From contig NZ_JAKNUW010000003.1 in assembly GCF_023155805.1 (NCBI RefSeq), positions 124,001 to 188,000 of the forward strand: a stretch of DNA of 64,000 bases, given 5' to 3'. Shown piece after piece: positions 40,709-51,021 of this stretch (positions are counted from its first letter, which is position 1; each line of letters starts with the position of its first letter). The position numbers were made by a program, and so were the translations under genes. This stretch comes from Micrococcus lacusdianchii. Lineage in GTDB: Bacteria > Actinomycetota > Actinomycetes > Actinomycetales > Micrococcaceae. Under the pieces are notes generated by a model. That model did no database searches. It saw nothing but the letters and a program-made list of their open reading frames with translations, and was not told the DNA's origin.

Positions 40709-41428
40709 TCAGCGGGCTGTCAGCGCGAGGTGGACGAGCAGCCCGGCTCCCGCGGCGAGGGTCCAGCTGGCGAGCGAGCCGATGAGGAACTCCTCCGCGC
40801 TGGCGCCGGGGGGCCCGCCCTTCGGCTCGTGTGAGCGCGCGTCCCGGGAGATCTCCGGGAAGCGGACGATGCCCTTGGCCGCCATGATCGCCGCGACCAC
40901 CTGCCATGCCGCCATGAGGCCCAGCACGACCATGAGCAGTCGCTCCATCGGACCGATGAAGCGGCCGCCGCGCAGGCCGGTCGCGTCGTCCTCGCCCTGA
41001 GGGGCGGGGTCGGCTTCGCCCGACGGCCGCCCCGCCAGGGCGAGCACGTCACGGGTCGCGACGTTGGCGGTCTCGACGAGCACGAGGCCGGCGGCCAGCA
41101 GGGTCAGGCCCACCGGCGCGCGGCTCACGTCCAGGCCGCCGGTGTGCTCGGCGACCGCCAGGACCACCACCGCTCCCAGGGCTGCCGTCCGCCAGACGGG
41201 CCGCCCTGCCGCCGCGAGTCCGTGCCACCCGCAGGCGGCGCCCAGGGCCACGGACGCGGAGGCCAGCGTCCCCGGCCCTGCCCCGGCGGACAGGGTGAGC
41301 GCGACGATCCCCGCGAGCACCGCGACGACAGCCGCCACGAGCCGGAGCCAGGGCCGGCGCGCGGCGCGCCCCGGCGTGACGGCGGCGAGGTCATGGACGC
41401 CGAGCGCGAGGAGGACCAGGGCCGTCAT
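40709..41428 (-). CDS. Membrane protein partner of SatD (DUF3307-like)
   Basis: 239 residues, about six membrane segments. The C-terminal block GGRFIGPMERLLMVVLGLMA, then AAKGIVRFPEISRD and EEFLIGSLASW resembles the C-terminus of DUF3307 membrane proteins, which usually pair with SatD. A hydrophilic loop rich in Asp/Glu (about residues 135-155) precedes it. Its ATG overlaps the satD stop by 4 bp. Molecular role unknown. Confidence 0.7.
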   Translation of the reverse strand: MTALVLLALGVHDLAAVTPGRAARRPWLRLVAAVVAVLAGIVALTLSAGAGPGTLASASVALGAACGWHGLAAAGRPVWRTAALGAVVVLAVAEHTGGLDVSRAPVGLTLLAAGLVLVETANVATRDVLALAGRPSGEADPAPQGEDDATGLRGGRFIGPMERLLMVVLGLMAAWQVVAAIMAAKGIVRFPEISRDARSHEPKGGPPGASAEEFLIGSLASWTLAAGAGLLVHLALTAR

Positions 41429-42120
41429 TGGGCCTCCTCCCCCGCGGCGAGGGAGGACGGGAGGGACGCGAGCTCGGCGTCCAGGGCCAGCAGCTCGCGG
41501 ACGCCCGAGCGGGACACCGCCTGGGACACCGCGGACTGGGTGATGCGCTCGGCCGTGGCCGCCTCCGCCTGCGTCCGCCCGGTCAGGAGGGCGCCGGCCA
41601 GCCGGCGCTCGCGGCTGCGGAGACGCCGGAGGAGATGGTCGCGCAGCAGCAGCTGGCCGTCGACGGCCAGGGTCAGGGCCTCGTCCTCCCCGACGAACGC
41701 GGTGGCGGCCCCGGTGGCGCGGGCCTCGGCCGTCTCCAGCGCGGCCCGGGCCCGATGCCAGGCCGAGCCGTCCAGGATGGGCCCGCCCTCCCCCGCGACG
41801 GCGCCCCTCACCTCGACGTGGTCGCCGGCGCCGAGGCCGAACCGCAGCTCCACGCCCTCCGGCAGGGCGAGCGCGACCCGCAGGACGCTGCGCACGGCCG
41901 ACGCCCAGTGGCGGTGCAGGGCCTGGAACTCGTCTCCCACCGTGGCCCACGCCCCCAGCAGCGGCTCGACCTGCCGGTCCGCGGCCGCGAACGCCGCCAG
42001 GATGTCCGCCTGGGCCGCCGCGCGGTCCGGCAGGTCCCGCGAGCCGACGATGTCGGCGATGACCGCGACGGCGGGGATCGGGGTCTCGGGGCCGGCGGCG
42101 CTGCTGTCCGGTCTGCTCAT
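41425..42120 (-). CDS. SatD family protein with C-terminal helix-turn-helix
   Basis: 231 residues. Seen: AVIADIVGSRDLPDRAAAQ and ATVGDEFQALHRHWASAVRS, typical of SatD proteins, and a C-terminal helix-turn-helix (TQAEAATAERITQSAVSQAV). SatD was named from an acid-tolerance operon of Streptococcus, but its action is unclear. ATG 42120 lies 7 bases after a -10 hexamer. A perfect 23-bp palindrome over the -35 region is the likely target of its own DNA-binding domain. Confidence 0.8.
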   Translation of the reverse strand: MSRPDSSAAGPETPIPAVAVIADIVGSRDLPDRAAAQADILAAFAAADRQVEPLLGAWATVGDEFQALHRHWASAVRSVLRVALALPEGVELRFGLGAGDHVEVRGAVAGEGGPILDGSAWHRARAALETAEARATGAATAFVGEDEALTLAVDGQLLLRDHLLRRLRSRERRLAGALLTGRTQAEAATAERITQSAVSQAVSRSGVRELLALDAELASLPSSLAAGEEAQ

Positions 42121-42127
42121 ACCACTG

Positions 42128-42133
42128 ATGTTA
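42128..42133 (-). promoter_or_regulatory. -10 element of satD (leaderless)
   Basis: TAACAT on the minus strand, 7 bases before the satD ATG. Confidence 0.55.
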
Positions 42134-42140
42134 CACGAAT

Positions 42141-42163
42141 GCTGATAATCAGCGATTATCAGC
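42141..42163. promoter_or_regulatory. Perfect palindrome, probable satD operator
   Basis: GCTGATAATC-AGC-GATTATCAGC, 10-bp perfect arms in an AT-rich patch, covering the -35 region of the satD promoter. It also contains the stop codon of the MFS remnant. Confidence 0.7.
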
Positions 42164-42409
42164 GGTCCTGATGCGCGTGACCAGGTCGGGGACGCCGCGC
42201 AGGACGGCCACGGCCACCCCGAGCGCGCGGACGGCGGCCGCCGCCGCAAGTCCCCCGTACCCGGCGACCCCGAGCACGAGACCGGCGAGCCCGGCCCCCA
42301 GGGCCCCGACCAGGCCCATGCCGGCATCGGCGAGCCCCTGGACCAGCACCTGGTCCGGACCCGTGACGGGCTCGGAGACACGGGCCGAGCCTGCCACCGT
42401 CAGCCGCAC
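42149..42409 (-). pseudogene. Detached C-terminal remnant of the MFS transporter
   Basis: 86 codons beginning GTG 42409, in the same frame as, and two codons after, the TAG that ends the MFS gene upstream. The sequence (TVAGSARVSEPV, VQGLADAGMGLVGALGAGLAG, VLGVAGYGGLAAAAA) is what MFS drug-exporter-like proteins carry near their C-terminal membrane segments. G/C at nearly all third codon positions shows it was coding. About 45 residues (segments 9-10) expected between the parts are absent, so it is probably a broken gene end; separate translation from the GTG cannot be excluded. Confidence 0.7.
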
Positions 42410-42415
42410 CCGCCC

Positions 42416-43368
42416 CTACCGGTCGGCCAGGTGCCCCATGGCGGGCGAGAGCGCGTACATGCCCGCGATGTGCAGGGAGATGACCAGCCCGATCACCACG
42501 AACGTGCCCGGGCCCGTGTGGAGGTCGGAGGCGTGCCCTGCGTGCGCGAAGTGAGAGCCCTGGGCCAGGCGGGCCAGGTGCACCGGGGTCATGGACATGA
42601 CGGCCACCATGACCGCGTGCGCCGTGATGACGGCCGTCACGGTCAGCGCCACCGCGGGCTCCCGACGCAGGACGGCGACGCCGTCGGCGAGTCGGGGGCG
42701 GGGAGCCGCGGATCCGCCGCCGAGGCGCAGGGCCGTGGTCAGCGGGTCGGGACGGAGCCCGATCTGCAGGATGACGACGGCGAGGACCATGCCCGTCAGG
42801 GACAGCAGGAACGGGCCGGAGGTGTCCGGCAGCCCCCAGGGCCGGGCCAGGGCCGCGCCCGGGCCGATGAGGTTGGGTCCGGCGACGGCGCCGAGGGTGA
42901 TGGACCAGACCACGAGACCGAGGTCCCGCCCGCGGGTGGCGTCGTCGGCGAGGTCGGTGGCGGCGAAGCGGGCCTGGAGGTTGCCGGCGGCGCCGAGGCC
43001 GACGAGCAGCGCCGCGGCCAGCAGGAGCGGGTAGCTGCCGAGCACCGGGGCGAAGACCATGCCGACGGTGCCGAGGGCGGCCAGGCCGTAAGCGGCGGTG
43101 AGGGCCGTGCGCCGGCCGTGGGTGAGGGCGAGGCGGGCCAGGGGCAGGGCGCTCAGCGCCCCGGCCAGGGACATGGCCATGGTGGCGGTCCCACCCCAGC
43201 CGGCGTGGCCGCTGAGCTCGACGGCCATGACGGAGCCCACCGCGAGCGCGGAGCCGTTGCCGAGGCCGGAGAAGACCTGGCTGGCGGCGAGGGTGCGGAC
43301 GGTGCGGCGTTGGGCGGAGCGGCGGGGGGTGCTGTCGAGGAGCCCGGCGGGGGTGGGGCCGGTGGGGG

Positions 43369-43372
<4 letters not shown>
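42416..43372 (-). pseudogene. MFS transporter, truncated by an in-frame TAG
   Basis: 318 residues from a GTG overlapping the uvrB stop (GTGA). About eight membrane segments are visible: a normal N-terminal six, then two, ending at LSPAMGHLADR, the conserved loop before segment 9. There a TAG codon stops the frame, where relatives usually have a residue followed by GR. The reading frame continues beyond it as GRVR and then the C-terminal remnant. A transporter of eight segments is unlikely to work, so I call it a pseudogene; if the stop is a sequence error, the gene would still lack about 45 residues. Confidence 0.7.
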
Positions 43373-45497
<2,125 letters not shown>

Positions 45498-45501
<4 letters not shown>

Positions 45502-46115
45502 GCGGCCATCCCCCGCCACACGGCGCGGGTGAGCTCGCGCAGGCGCTCGAGGTCGCCGTCGTTGACGATCACGACGTCGGCCACCGCCGCCCGCTGCTCG
45601 TCCGTGGCCTGGGCGGCGATGCGGGCCTCGGCGTCCTCGACGCTCATGCCGCGGCCCTCGACCATGCGGCGGATGCGCTCCTCCCGGGGTGCCTGGACCA
45701 CGAGGACCAGGTCGAACGCCTCCGCCTGGCCCGTCTCCACGAGCAGGGGGACGTCCTGCACCACGACGACGTCGGGGCCCGCCTGCGCCACGATCTCCCG
45801 GGCCATGCGCCGCACGCGCGGGTGCACGATCCTGTTGAGACGCTCGCGCTGGCCGGCATCGGCGAACACGATCGAGGCCAGCGCTGCGCGGTCCAGCGAG
45901 CCGTCGGCGGCGATGACCCGATCGCCGAAGGCCTCACGGACGGCCGCCAGCCCCTCCGTGCCGGGCTCCAGGACGAGCCGGGCGAGGGCGTCGGAGTCCA
46001 CGAGCAGGGCGCCGCACCGCTCCAGCTCGGCCGCCACGGCGGACTTGCCGGCGGCGATGCCGCCGGTGAGGCCGACGTGCAGACGCGGGCGCAGGGTCGG
46101 GTCGGTCACGGTCAT
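45498..46115 (-). CDS. coaE: Dephospho-CoA kinase
   Basis: 205 residues. Last step of coenzyme A synthesis. Seen: Walker [12 protein letters not shown] at residues 15-25 with Lys24, LVDSDALAR (Asp40/Asp42), the conserved His98-Pro99 in [10 protein letters not shown], and [21 protein letters not shown] before ATG 46115. It heads coaE-uvrB-MFS, a linkage common in actinobacteria. A degenerate paralogue is fused to the transporter next door. Confidence 0.95.
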
Positions 46116-46196
46116 CGGGCGTCCTCCTCGGTTCGGGCCCGCACAGCGGGGTCCGCCGGGGCCGCGTCCAGCTCCGGCTGGACCTTCTCGGGTCCC

Positions 46197-46202
46197 AGTA
46201 TG
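46197..46202 (-). promoter_or_regulatory. Possible -10 element of coaE-uvrB
   Basis: CATACT on the minus strand, about 80 bases upstream of the coaE ATG; a weak match. Confidence 0.3.
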
Positions 46203-46246
46203 CCCGGCCCGGCGGGTCCCGCCCCAGCGGCGCGTCCGGACGGCGA

Positions 46247-46281
46247 CGGGCGCCCGTCCTCGAGCAGAGGAGGGGCGCCCG
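46247..46281 (-). terminator. Terminator of the BCCT-CoaE gene
   Basis: CGGGCGCCCGTCCTC pairs with 46267-46281 with one mismatch; 16 bases past the stop at 46298. Confidence 0.6.
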
Positions 46282-46297
46282 TGGGGTGCCGGGGAGG

Positions 46298-48667
46298 TCA
46301 GCCGACCTTGCCCGCGGCGTCCGGGTCCAGGACGGGGACGATGCGCTCGTCCCAGTACGCCTGTACGGCGGCCGCGAGGTCCTCGCGGGTGCCGTCGTTG
46401 GCGATCACCGTGTCGGCGATCTCGGTCCGTGCCCCGTCCGCGGCGCCGTCGTCGATCACGGCCCACGCCTGTTCGCGGGTCAGACCGCGTTCGCCCATGA
46501 GCCGGTCCACACGCTGCTCCGCGGGAGCGGTGACAGTGACCACCTGGTCGAAGTCCTTATGGCTGCCGGTCTCGGCGAGCACCGCCAGGTCGACCACGAG
46601 GACCGCGTCCTCGCCGACCGCCTTCGCCCGTCGGTCCGCCTCGCTCCGGACCGCGGGGGTGACGACCTCGAGGTAGCGCTGACGCGCCGCCTCGGAGCGG
46701 TTCGTCAGCCGGTCGAGCGCCCGCCGGTCCACCGTGCCGTCCCACCGGATGATCTCGCCGCCGAAGACGTCCCGCAGCTCCTCGAGCAGGGGCGAGCCCG
46801 GGACGAGCAGGTCCTCCGCGACGTCGTCGAACTCCACGACGACGGCGCCGAGGCGCTCGAACTCCTCGCCGACCACGGTGCGTCCGGTGGCGACGCCGCC
46901 GGTGAGACCGACGGTGACGCGGGCCCGTTGGGCCACGGCCTTCTGCTGGTGCCACGTGTTGGGGGTGTGCGTGTCGAACTCCGGCTCGGTGCCCGGCTCG
47001 AACTCGGGCCGGATGACGTACGCCGAGACGTCGCCCTCCTCCTGGGCGCGGCGGTGGTACTCCTCCGCCGGGAGCACGCGCTTCCACTGGCGGGTGCGGA
47101 TCGGGCGGGCGGCGCCGGCGTCCTCGCGCAGCGCCTGCACGAGCAGAGCCGCCTGCAGGACGGTGAGGATCATGACCGGGAAGCCGATCACGATGATGAC
47201 CTCCTGGAGCGCGTCCAGGCCGCCGTCGCCGGACGTGATCAGGATCGCGGTGCACACCGCGCCGACGCTCAGCGCCCAGAACACGCGCTGACGACGGGAG
47301 ACGACGTCCTCCTGGCCGTTGGCCATGGCGTCCATCACCAGGGCGCCGGAGTCGATCGAGGTGATGAAGAAGATCACGATGATGATCAGCGCGAGCGTGG
47401 CGATCGGCAGGTAGAGCGGAAGCTCCTGCAGGTACTGAAACAGGGCCGCCTGGACGTTGCCCTCCTCCACGATCGTCCGGGTCAGGGCGCCGCCGGTGAG
47501 CGGGGCCCCCGCGGAGGCGCGGTCCATGGCGAACGCGGAGTTGCCGTAGATGCCGATCCAGATGATGACGAAGAGGGTGGGCAGCCCGATCGAGGCGCTC
47601 ACGAACTCACGGATGGTGCGGCCCCGCGAGATCTTCGCGACGAACATGCCCACGAACGGCGCCCACGTCACGGTCCACGCCCAGTAGAAGACGGTCCAGG
47701 CACCGGACCACTCACCCGAATGGAAGGTGTCGTTGAAGGTGCTCAACAGGGGAAGCGAGGAGACATAGCGGCCGGCGGACTCCACGGTGCCGCGGACGAC
47801 GTCCATCGACGAGGCGGCCCACATGAGGCAGTACACCATCAGGGCGATCGCCATGAGGATGTTGATGTAGGAGAGGCGTTTGACGCCCTTGTCCATGCCG
47901 GCGAGCACCGAGGTGATCGCGGCAGCCGTGATGACGGCCATGATCAGCGCCTGGATCCACCCGGCCACGGGGGTGCCGAACACGTAGTTCATGCCGGCGT
48001 TGATCTGCAGCGCGCCGAGGCCGGTGGACACGGCCACGCCGAACACGGTGGACACGATGGAGATGGTGTCGATCGTCTTGCCGATGGGGCCGTGGATGCG
48101 GTCGCCGATCAGCGGGTAGAAGGCCGAGGAGACGCGCGGCGGCAGCTTGCGCTTGTAGGTGAAGTAGCCGAAGGACAGACCCGGCACGATGAGGATCGCC
48201 CACATGTGGACGCCGAAATGGAAGTTCGCGATCGACAGCGCGTTGTGCGCTGCCTTGTCGCTGAACGGCGCGGTGTCCTCCAGAGGCGGCAGCGCGTAGT
48301 GGTACATCGGCTCTGCGATGCCCCAGAACATGAGGACGGCGCCCACGCCGGCGGCGAACATCATGCCGAACCAGGCGATGCCGGAGTACTCCGGCCGGGA
48401 GTCGTCGTCGCCCAGCTTGACGCGGCCGTACCTCGAGAACGCGAGGCCCAGGGCGAACACGACCAGGAGCGTCGCGCTCAGGGTGTAGAACCAGCCGATG
48501 TCGTAGCGGAGCCATGAGGCCCCGATCCCGAACAGGCCCTGGACCTGCGCGGGGAAGATGCTCATGGCGGCCGTGAACAGGACGACCACGAGGGCGGCGG
48601 AGAAGAAGATCGCCGGGGAGGTGCGCAGTCCCAGGCGGTCGTGGAGTCTGGTGAGGGGTGATGACAT
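46298..48667 (-). CDS. BCCT osmolyte transporter fused to a degenerate CoaE-like domain
   Basis: 789 residues. Residues 1 to about 525 are a betaine/choline/carnitine transporter with 12 membrane segments: MFWGIAEPMYHYALPP, VSTGLGALQINAGMNYVFG, and FYWAWTVTWAPFVGMFVAKI followed by SRGRTIREFV. A charged linker (about 525-583) leads to a complete dephospho-CoA-kinase-like domain (584-789), 40% identical by eye to the neighbouring CoaE over its first 90 residues without gaps. Its Walker A reads GLTGGVATGRT, with Arg596 for lysine, and Thr670 replaces the conserved His of the HP motif, so kinase activity is doubtful. The frame is continuous. ATG 48667 chosen. Function of the fused domain unknown. 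Confidence 0.9.
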   Translation of the reverse strand: MSSPLTRLHDRLGLRTSPAIFFSAALVVVLFTAAMSIFPAQVQGLFGIGASWLRYDIGWFYTLSATLLVVFALGLAFSRYGRVKLGDDDSRPEYSGIAWFGMMFAAGVGAVLMFWGIAEPMYHYALPPLEDTAPFSDKAAHNALSIANFHFGVHMWAILIVPGLSFGYFTYKRKLPPRVSSAFYPLIGDRIHGPIGKTIDTISIVSTVFGVAVSTGLGALQINAGMNYVFGTPVAGWIQALIMAVITAAAITSVLAGMDKGVKRLSYINILMAIALMVYCLMWAASSMDVVRGTVESAGRYVSSLPLLSTFNDTFHSGEWSGAWTVFYWAWTVTWAPFVGMFVAKISRGRTIREFVSASIGLPTLFVIIWIGIYGNSAFAMDRASAGAPLTGGALTRTIVEEGNVQAALFQYLQELPLYLPIATLALIIIVIFFITSIDSGALVMDAMANGQEDVVSRRQRVFWALSVGAVCTAILITSGDGGLDALQEVIIVIGFPVMILTVLQAALLVQALREDAGAARPIRTRQWKRVLPAEEYHRRAQEEGDVSAYVIRPEFEPGTEPEFDTHTPNTWHQQKAVAQRARVTVGLTGGVATGRTVVGEEFERLGAVVVEFDDVAEDLLVPGSPLLEELRDVFGGEIIRWDGTVDRRALDRLTNRSEAARQRYLEVVTPAVRSEADRRAKAVGEDAVLVVDLAVLAETGSHKDFDQVVTVTAPAEQRVDRLMGERGLTREQAWAVIDDGAADGARTEIADTVIANDGTREDLAAAVQAYWDERIVPVLDPDAAGKVG

Positions 48668-48753
48668 GGGTGTCTCATCCGGTTGTCGGGACCCCGACGC
48701 GGCCGATCCGATCGGCTCACACCGGGGCTGGTGGACGGTGGGCACGAACACCC

Positions 48754-48759
48754 AGCCTA
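48754..48759 (-). promoter_or_regulatory. Probable -10 element of the BCCT-CoaE gene
   Basis: TAGGCT on the minus strand; start expected near 48747, leader of about 80 bases. Confidence 0.4.
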
Positions 48760-48829
48760 GCGAGGGGCCAGTGGTTGACGCACCCTCCTGCCCTTGCCTC
48801 CGGCCGTGCCGGCGCGGGTCCCGCAGCCC

Positions 48830-48835
48830 TAGGCT
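48830..48835 (+). promoter_or_regulatory. -10 element of the IMPACT-family gene (leaderless)
   Basis: TAGGCT, 7 bases before ATG 48843. Confidence 0.55.
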
Positions 48836-48842
48836 GGCGGGC

Positions 48843-49577
48843 ATGCCCTCCCCTGACCACCCTGACCACGCGTCCCGGCCCTCCGGGCCCGTCGCGTGCA
48901 CCGTCCCCGCGGCCTCGCTCGCGCAGGAGGACGGCTGGGTGCGGCACGAGGAAGAGGTCCGCCGCAGCCGTTTCCTGGCCTACTTGGCGCGTACGACCAC
49001 CGAGGACGAGGCCCGGGCCGTGGTCGCCGCCCTGCGCCGGCGGCACCACGACGCCCGCCACGTGTGCAGCGCCTGGATCCTGGGACCCGACCGGGACCGC
49101 ATGCGCTCCAACGACGACGGTGAGCCCGCCGGCACGGCAGGCGTCCCGATGCTGCAGGCGCTCGCCCTGCGCGAGACGGCACCCGGGCGCGCCGACCTGA
49201 CCGACGTCACCGCCGTGGTGGTCCGGTACTTCGGCGGTGTCAAGCTCGGCGCCGGCGGGCTCGTGCGCGCCTACTCGGACGCCGTCAGCCGCGCCCTCGA
49301 CGCCGCACCGCTCGTGACGCGCCGGCGCCGCGCCCTGTTCGCCGTCGCGGCGCCCCACGGCGACGCCGGCCGCTGGGCCCACGAGCTCGAACTGGCGGGC
49401 GCACAGGTGGCCGCGATCCGATGGGACGGGCCCGAGGCCGTCGTCGAGGTGGGCGTCACGGACACGCCGCACGCCGTCCACGGCGTGCACGCCGCCCTGG
49501 CCCGGATCACCTCCGGCCTCGGACGGGCGGAACAGGCCGGGCACGCCTGGACGGACGACCCCGAGGAGCGTTCCTAG
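48843..49577 (+). CDS. IMPACT/YigZ-family protein
   Basis: 244 residues. Seen: RSRFLAYLARTTTEDEA near residue 40, HHDARHVCSAWILGP, SNDDGEPAGTAGVPML and the signature VVVRYFGGVKLGAGGLVRAYSD. Related to YigZ and eukaryotic Impact; a role near translation or RNA is often proposed but not settled. It starts leaderless at 48843. The next ATG begins 1 base after its stop. Confidence 0.92.
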   Translation: MPSPDHPDHASRPSGPVACTVPAASLAQEDGWVRHEEEVRRSRFLAYLARTTTEDEARAVVAALRRRHHDARHVCSAWILGPDRDRMRSNDDGEPAGTAGVPMLQALALRETAPGRADLTDVTAVVVRYFGGVKLGAGGLVRAYSDAVSRALDAAPLVTRRRRALFAVAAPHGDAGRWAHELELAGAQVAAIRWDGPEAVVEVGVTDTPHAVHGVHAALARITSGLGRAEQAGHAWTDDPEERS

Positions 49578-49578
49578 G

Positions 49579-50907
49579 ATGGACGCCGTGGACGCCACCC
49601 CCGACGCCGCGCGCCTCGACGCGCAGTCCCTGACCACCCCCGACGTGGGCGGCCGCCCCCTGCCCCGGCACTGGAGCGCGGAGTTCGACCTCGACCGTCT
49701 CGAGCGCTGGCCCCTGCCCGCCTCCCGGGAGCGGCAGGCGCACGACGCCGCCGACGTCCTCCTCGTGGACACCCTGGCCGGCTGGGCCGCCGACGGGCGC
49801 CACCCGTCCCCCGTGGCCGTGCTGCACGACCAGCACGGCGCCGTCTGCCTGCCACTGCTGGCGCAGGGCCTCGACGTGCGCCTCGGCCTGGACGAGGCCT
49901 CGGCGACCCGCTCGGTGCGCCACAACCTGGACCTGTTCCGCGACGTCGACGGCCGCCTGCCCGCCGGCTGGGGCGAGCTGACCGTCGGGGGCGTGGACGG
50001 GTGCACGCTGGCCGGTGCCCGCACCGTGCTCATGGCCCTGCCCCGCGCCCTGGACGCGCTCCACCTGACCGCCTGTGCGGTGGCCGTGCACGCCGCCGGC
50101 GACGTGCTCGTCCTGGGCGCGGGCCGGGACAAGCACATGAGCCCGGCCATGAACGACGTCCTGGCCCGCTCCTTCCGGACCGTGGTCCCCGGCCGAGGCC
50201 GGTCCAAGTCCCGCGCCCTCACCGCGGCGCACCCGCGCCCCGACGCGGCTATCCCCGCCCCGCGCAGCCGGGTCCACCGCCTCGAGGGGCTGGGCGAGGT
50301 GACGCTCACGGGCGGATGGGCCACCTTCGGGGGCGCCGCCGCGGACCCCGGCAGCCGGCTGCTGGCCCGCACGCTCCTCGAGCACTCCCCCGCGCTCCCG
50401 GCGCCCCGCAGCCGGAGCATGCGCACTGCCTCCGGACTCGAGGTGGAGCTGCCCTGGCGCGCCCCGGCGGGCATGCCGGACGTCGTCGACGCCGGCAGCG
50501 GCAACGGTCTGCTCGCGGTCGTCGCCGCCCGGGTGTGGCCCGCGGCGGCCGTCCTGGCCAGCGACCAGTCCGCCGACGCCGTGGCCTCCTCCGCGGCGAC
50601 GGCCGCCGCGAACGGCCTGGCCGACCGGATCACGGCGGTCCAGGACGACGCCCTGGAGTCCCTGCCGGACGCCTCCGTGCGGGCCGTCGTGCTCAACCCG
50701 CCGTTCCATGACGCCACCGCGGTGGACCCCACGGTGGCCCACCGCATGATCGGGGCCGCCGGACGCGTGCTCGCCCCGGGCGGCCAGCTGTGGTGCGTGT
50801 GGAACTCCCACCTGCGGCACCGCCCGGTGCTGGAGGCCGCCGTCGGACCGACCCGGCAGGTCGCCCGGGACCGGACGTTCACGGTCACGGTGTCCACGCG
50901 CCTCTGA
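49579..50907 (+). CDS. RsmC/RlmG-type rRNA guanine-N2 methyltransferase
   Basis: 442 residues, two-domain form. N-terminal half is a degenerate methyltransferase fold (VAVLHDQHGAVCLPLLAQGL); the C-terminal half carries the SAM motif VVDAGSGNGLLAVVAAR near residue 305 and the catalytic VVLNPPFHDATAV near residue 373. The NPPF motif and duplicated layout fit RsmC/RlmG, which methylate guanine N2 in 16S or 23S rRNA; which one cannot be told here. GAGGAG lies before ATG 49579. Confidence 0.88.
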   Translation: MDAVDATPDAARLDAQSLTTPDVGGRPLPRHWSAEFDLDRLERWPLPASRERQAHDAADVLLVDTLAGWAADGRHPSPVAVLHDQHGAVCLPLLAQGLDVRLGLDEASATRSVRHNLDLFRDVDGRLPAGWGELTVGGVDGCTLAGARTVLMALPRALDALHLTACAVAVHAAGDVLVLGAGRDKHMSPAMNDVLARSFRTVVPGRGRSKSRALTAAHPRPDAAIPAPRSRVHRLEGLGEVTLTGGWATFGGAAADPGSRLLARTLLEHSPALPAPRSRSMRTASGLEVELPWRAPAGMPDVVDAGSGNGLLAVVAARVWPAAAVLASDQSADAVASSAATAAANGLADRITAVQDDALESLPDASVRAVVLNPPFHDATAVDPTVAHRMIGAAGRVLAPGGQLWCVWNSHLRHRPVLEAAVGPTRQVARDRTFTVTVSTRL

Positions 50908-50935
50908 AGCGCGGGCCCTTGTCCGTGCGGACGGC

Positions 50936-50973
50936 GACGGGCCCCGCCCTCCCGGAGGAGGACAGGGCCCGTC
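50936..50973. terminator. Bidirectional terminator
   Basis: GACGGGCCC pairs with 50965-50973, with an inner CCCTCC/GGAGG pairing; between the convergent methyltransferase and rpsA genes. Confidence 0.6.
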
Positions 50974-51021
50974 GGTGGGCGGGTCAGGCGGTGCTCAACG
51001 GAGCGCGCCCGGCCGCGTCCC

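Noticed and set aside
48668-48753. Riboswitch in the leader of the BCCT-CoaE gene
   Set aside because: I could not match the 80-base leader to any known aptamer or a convincing fold.
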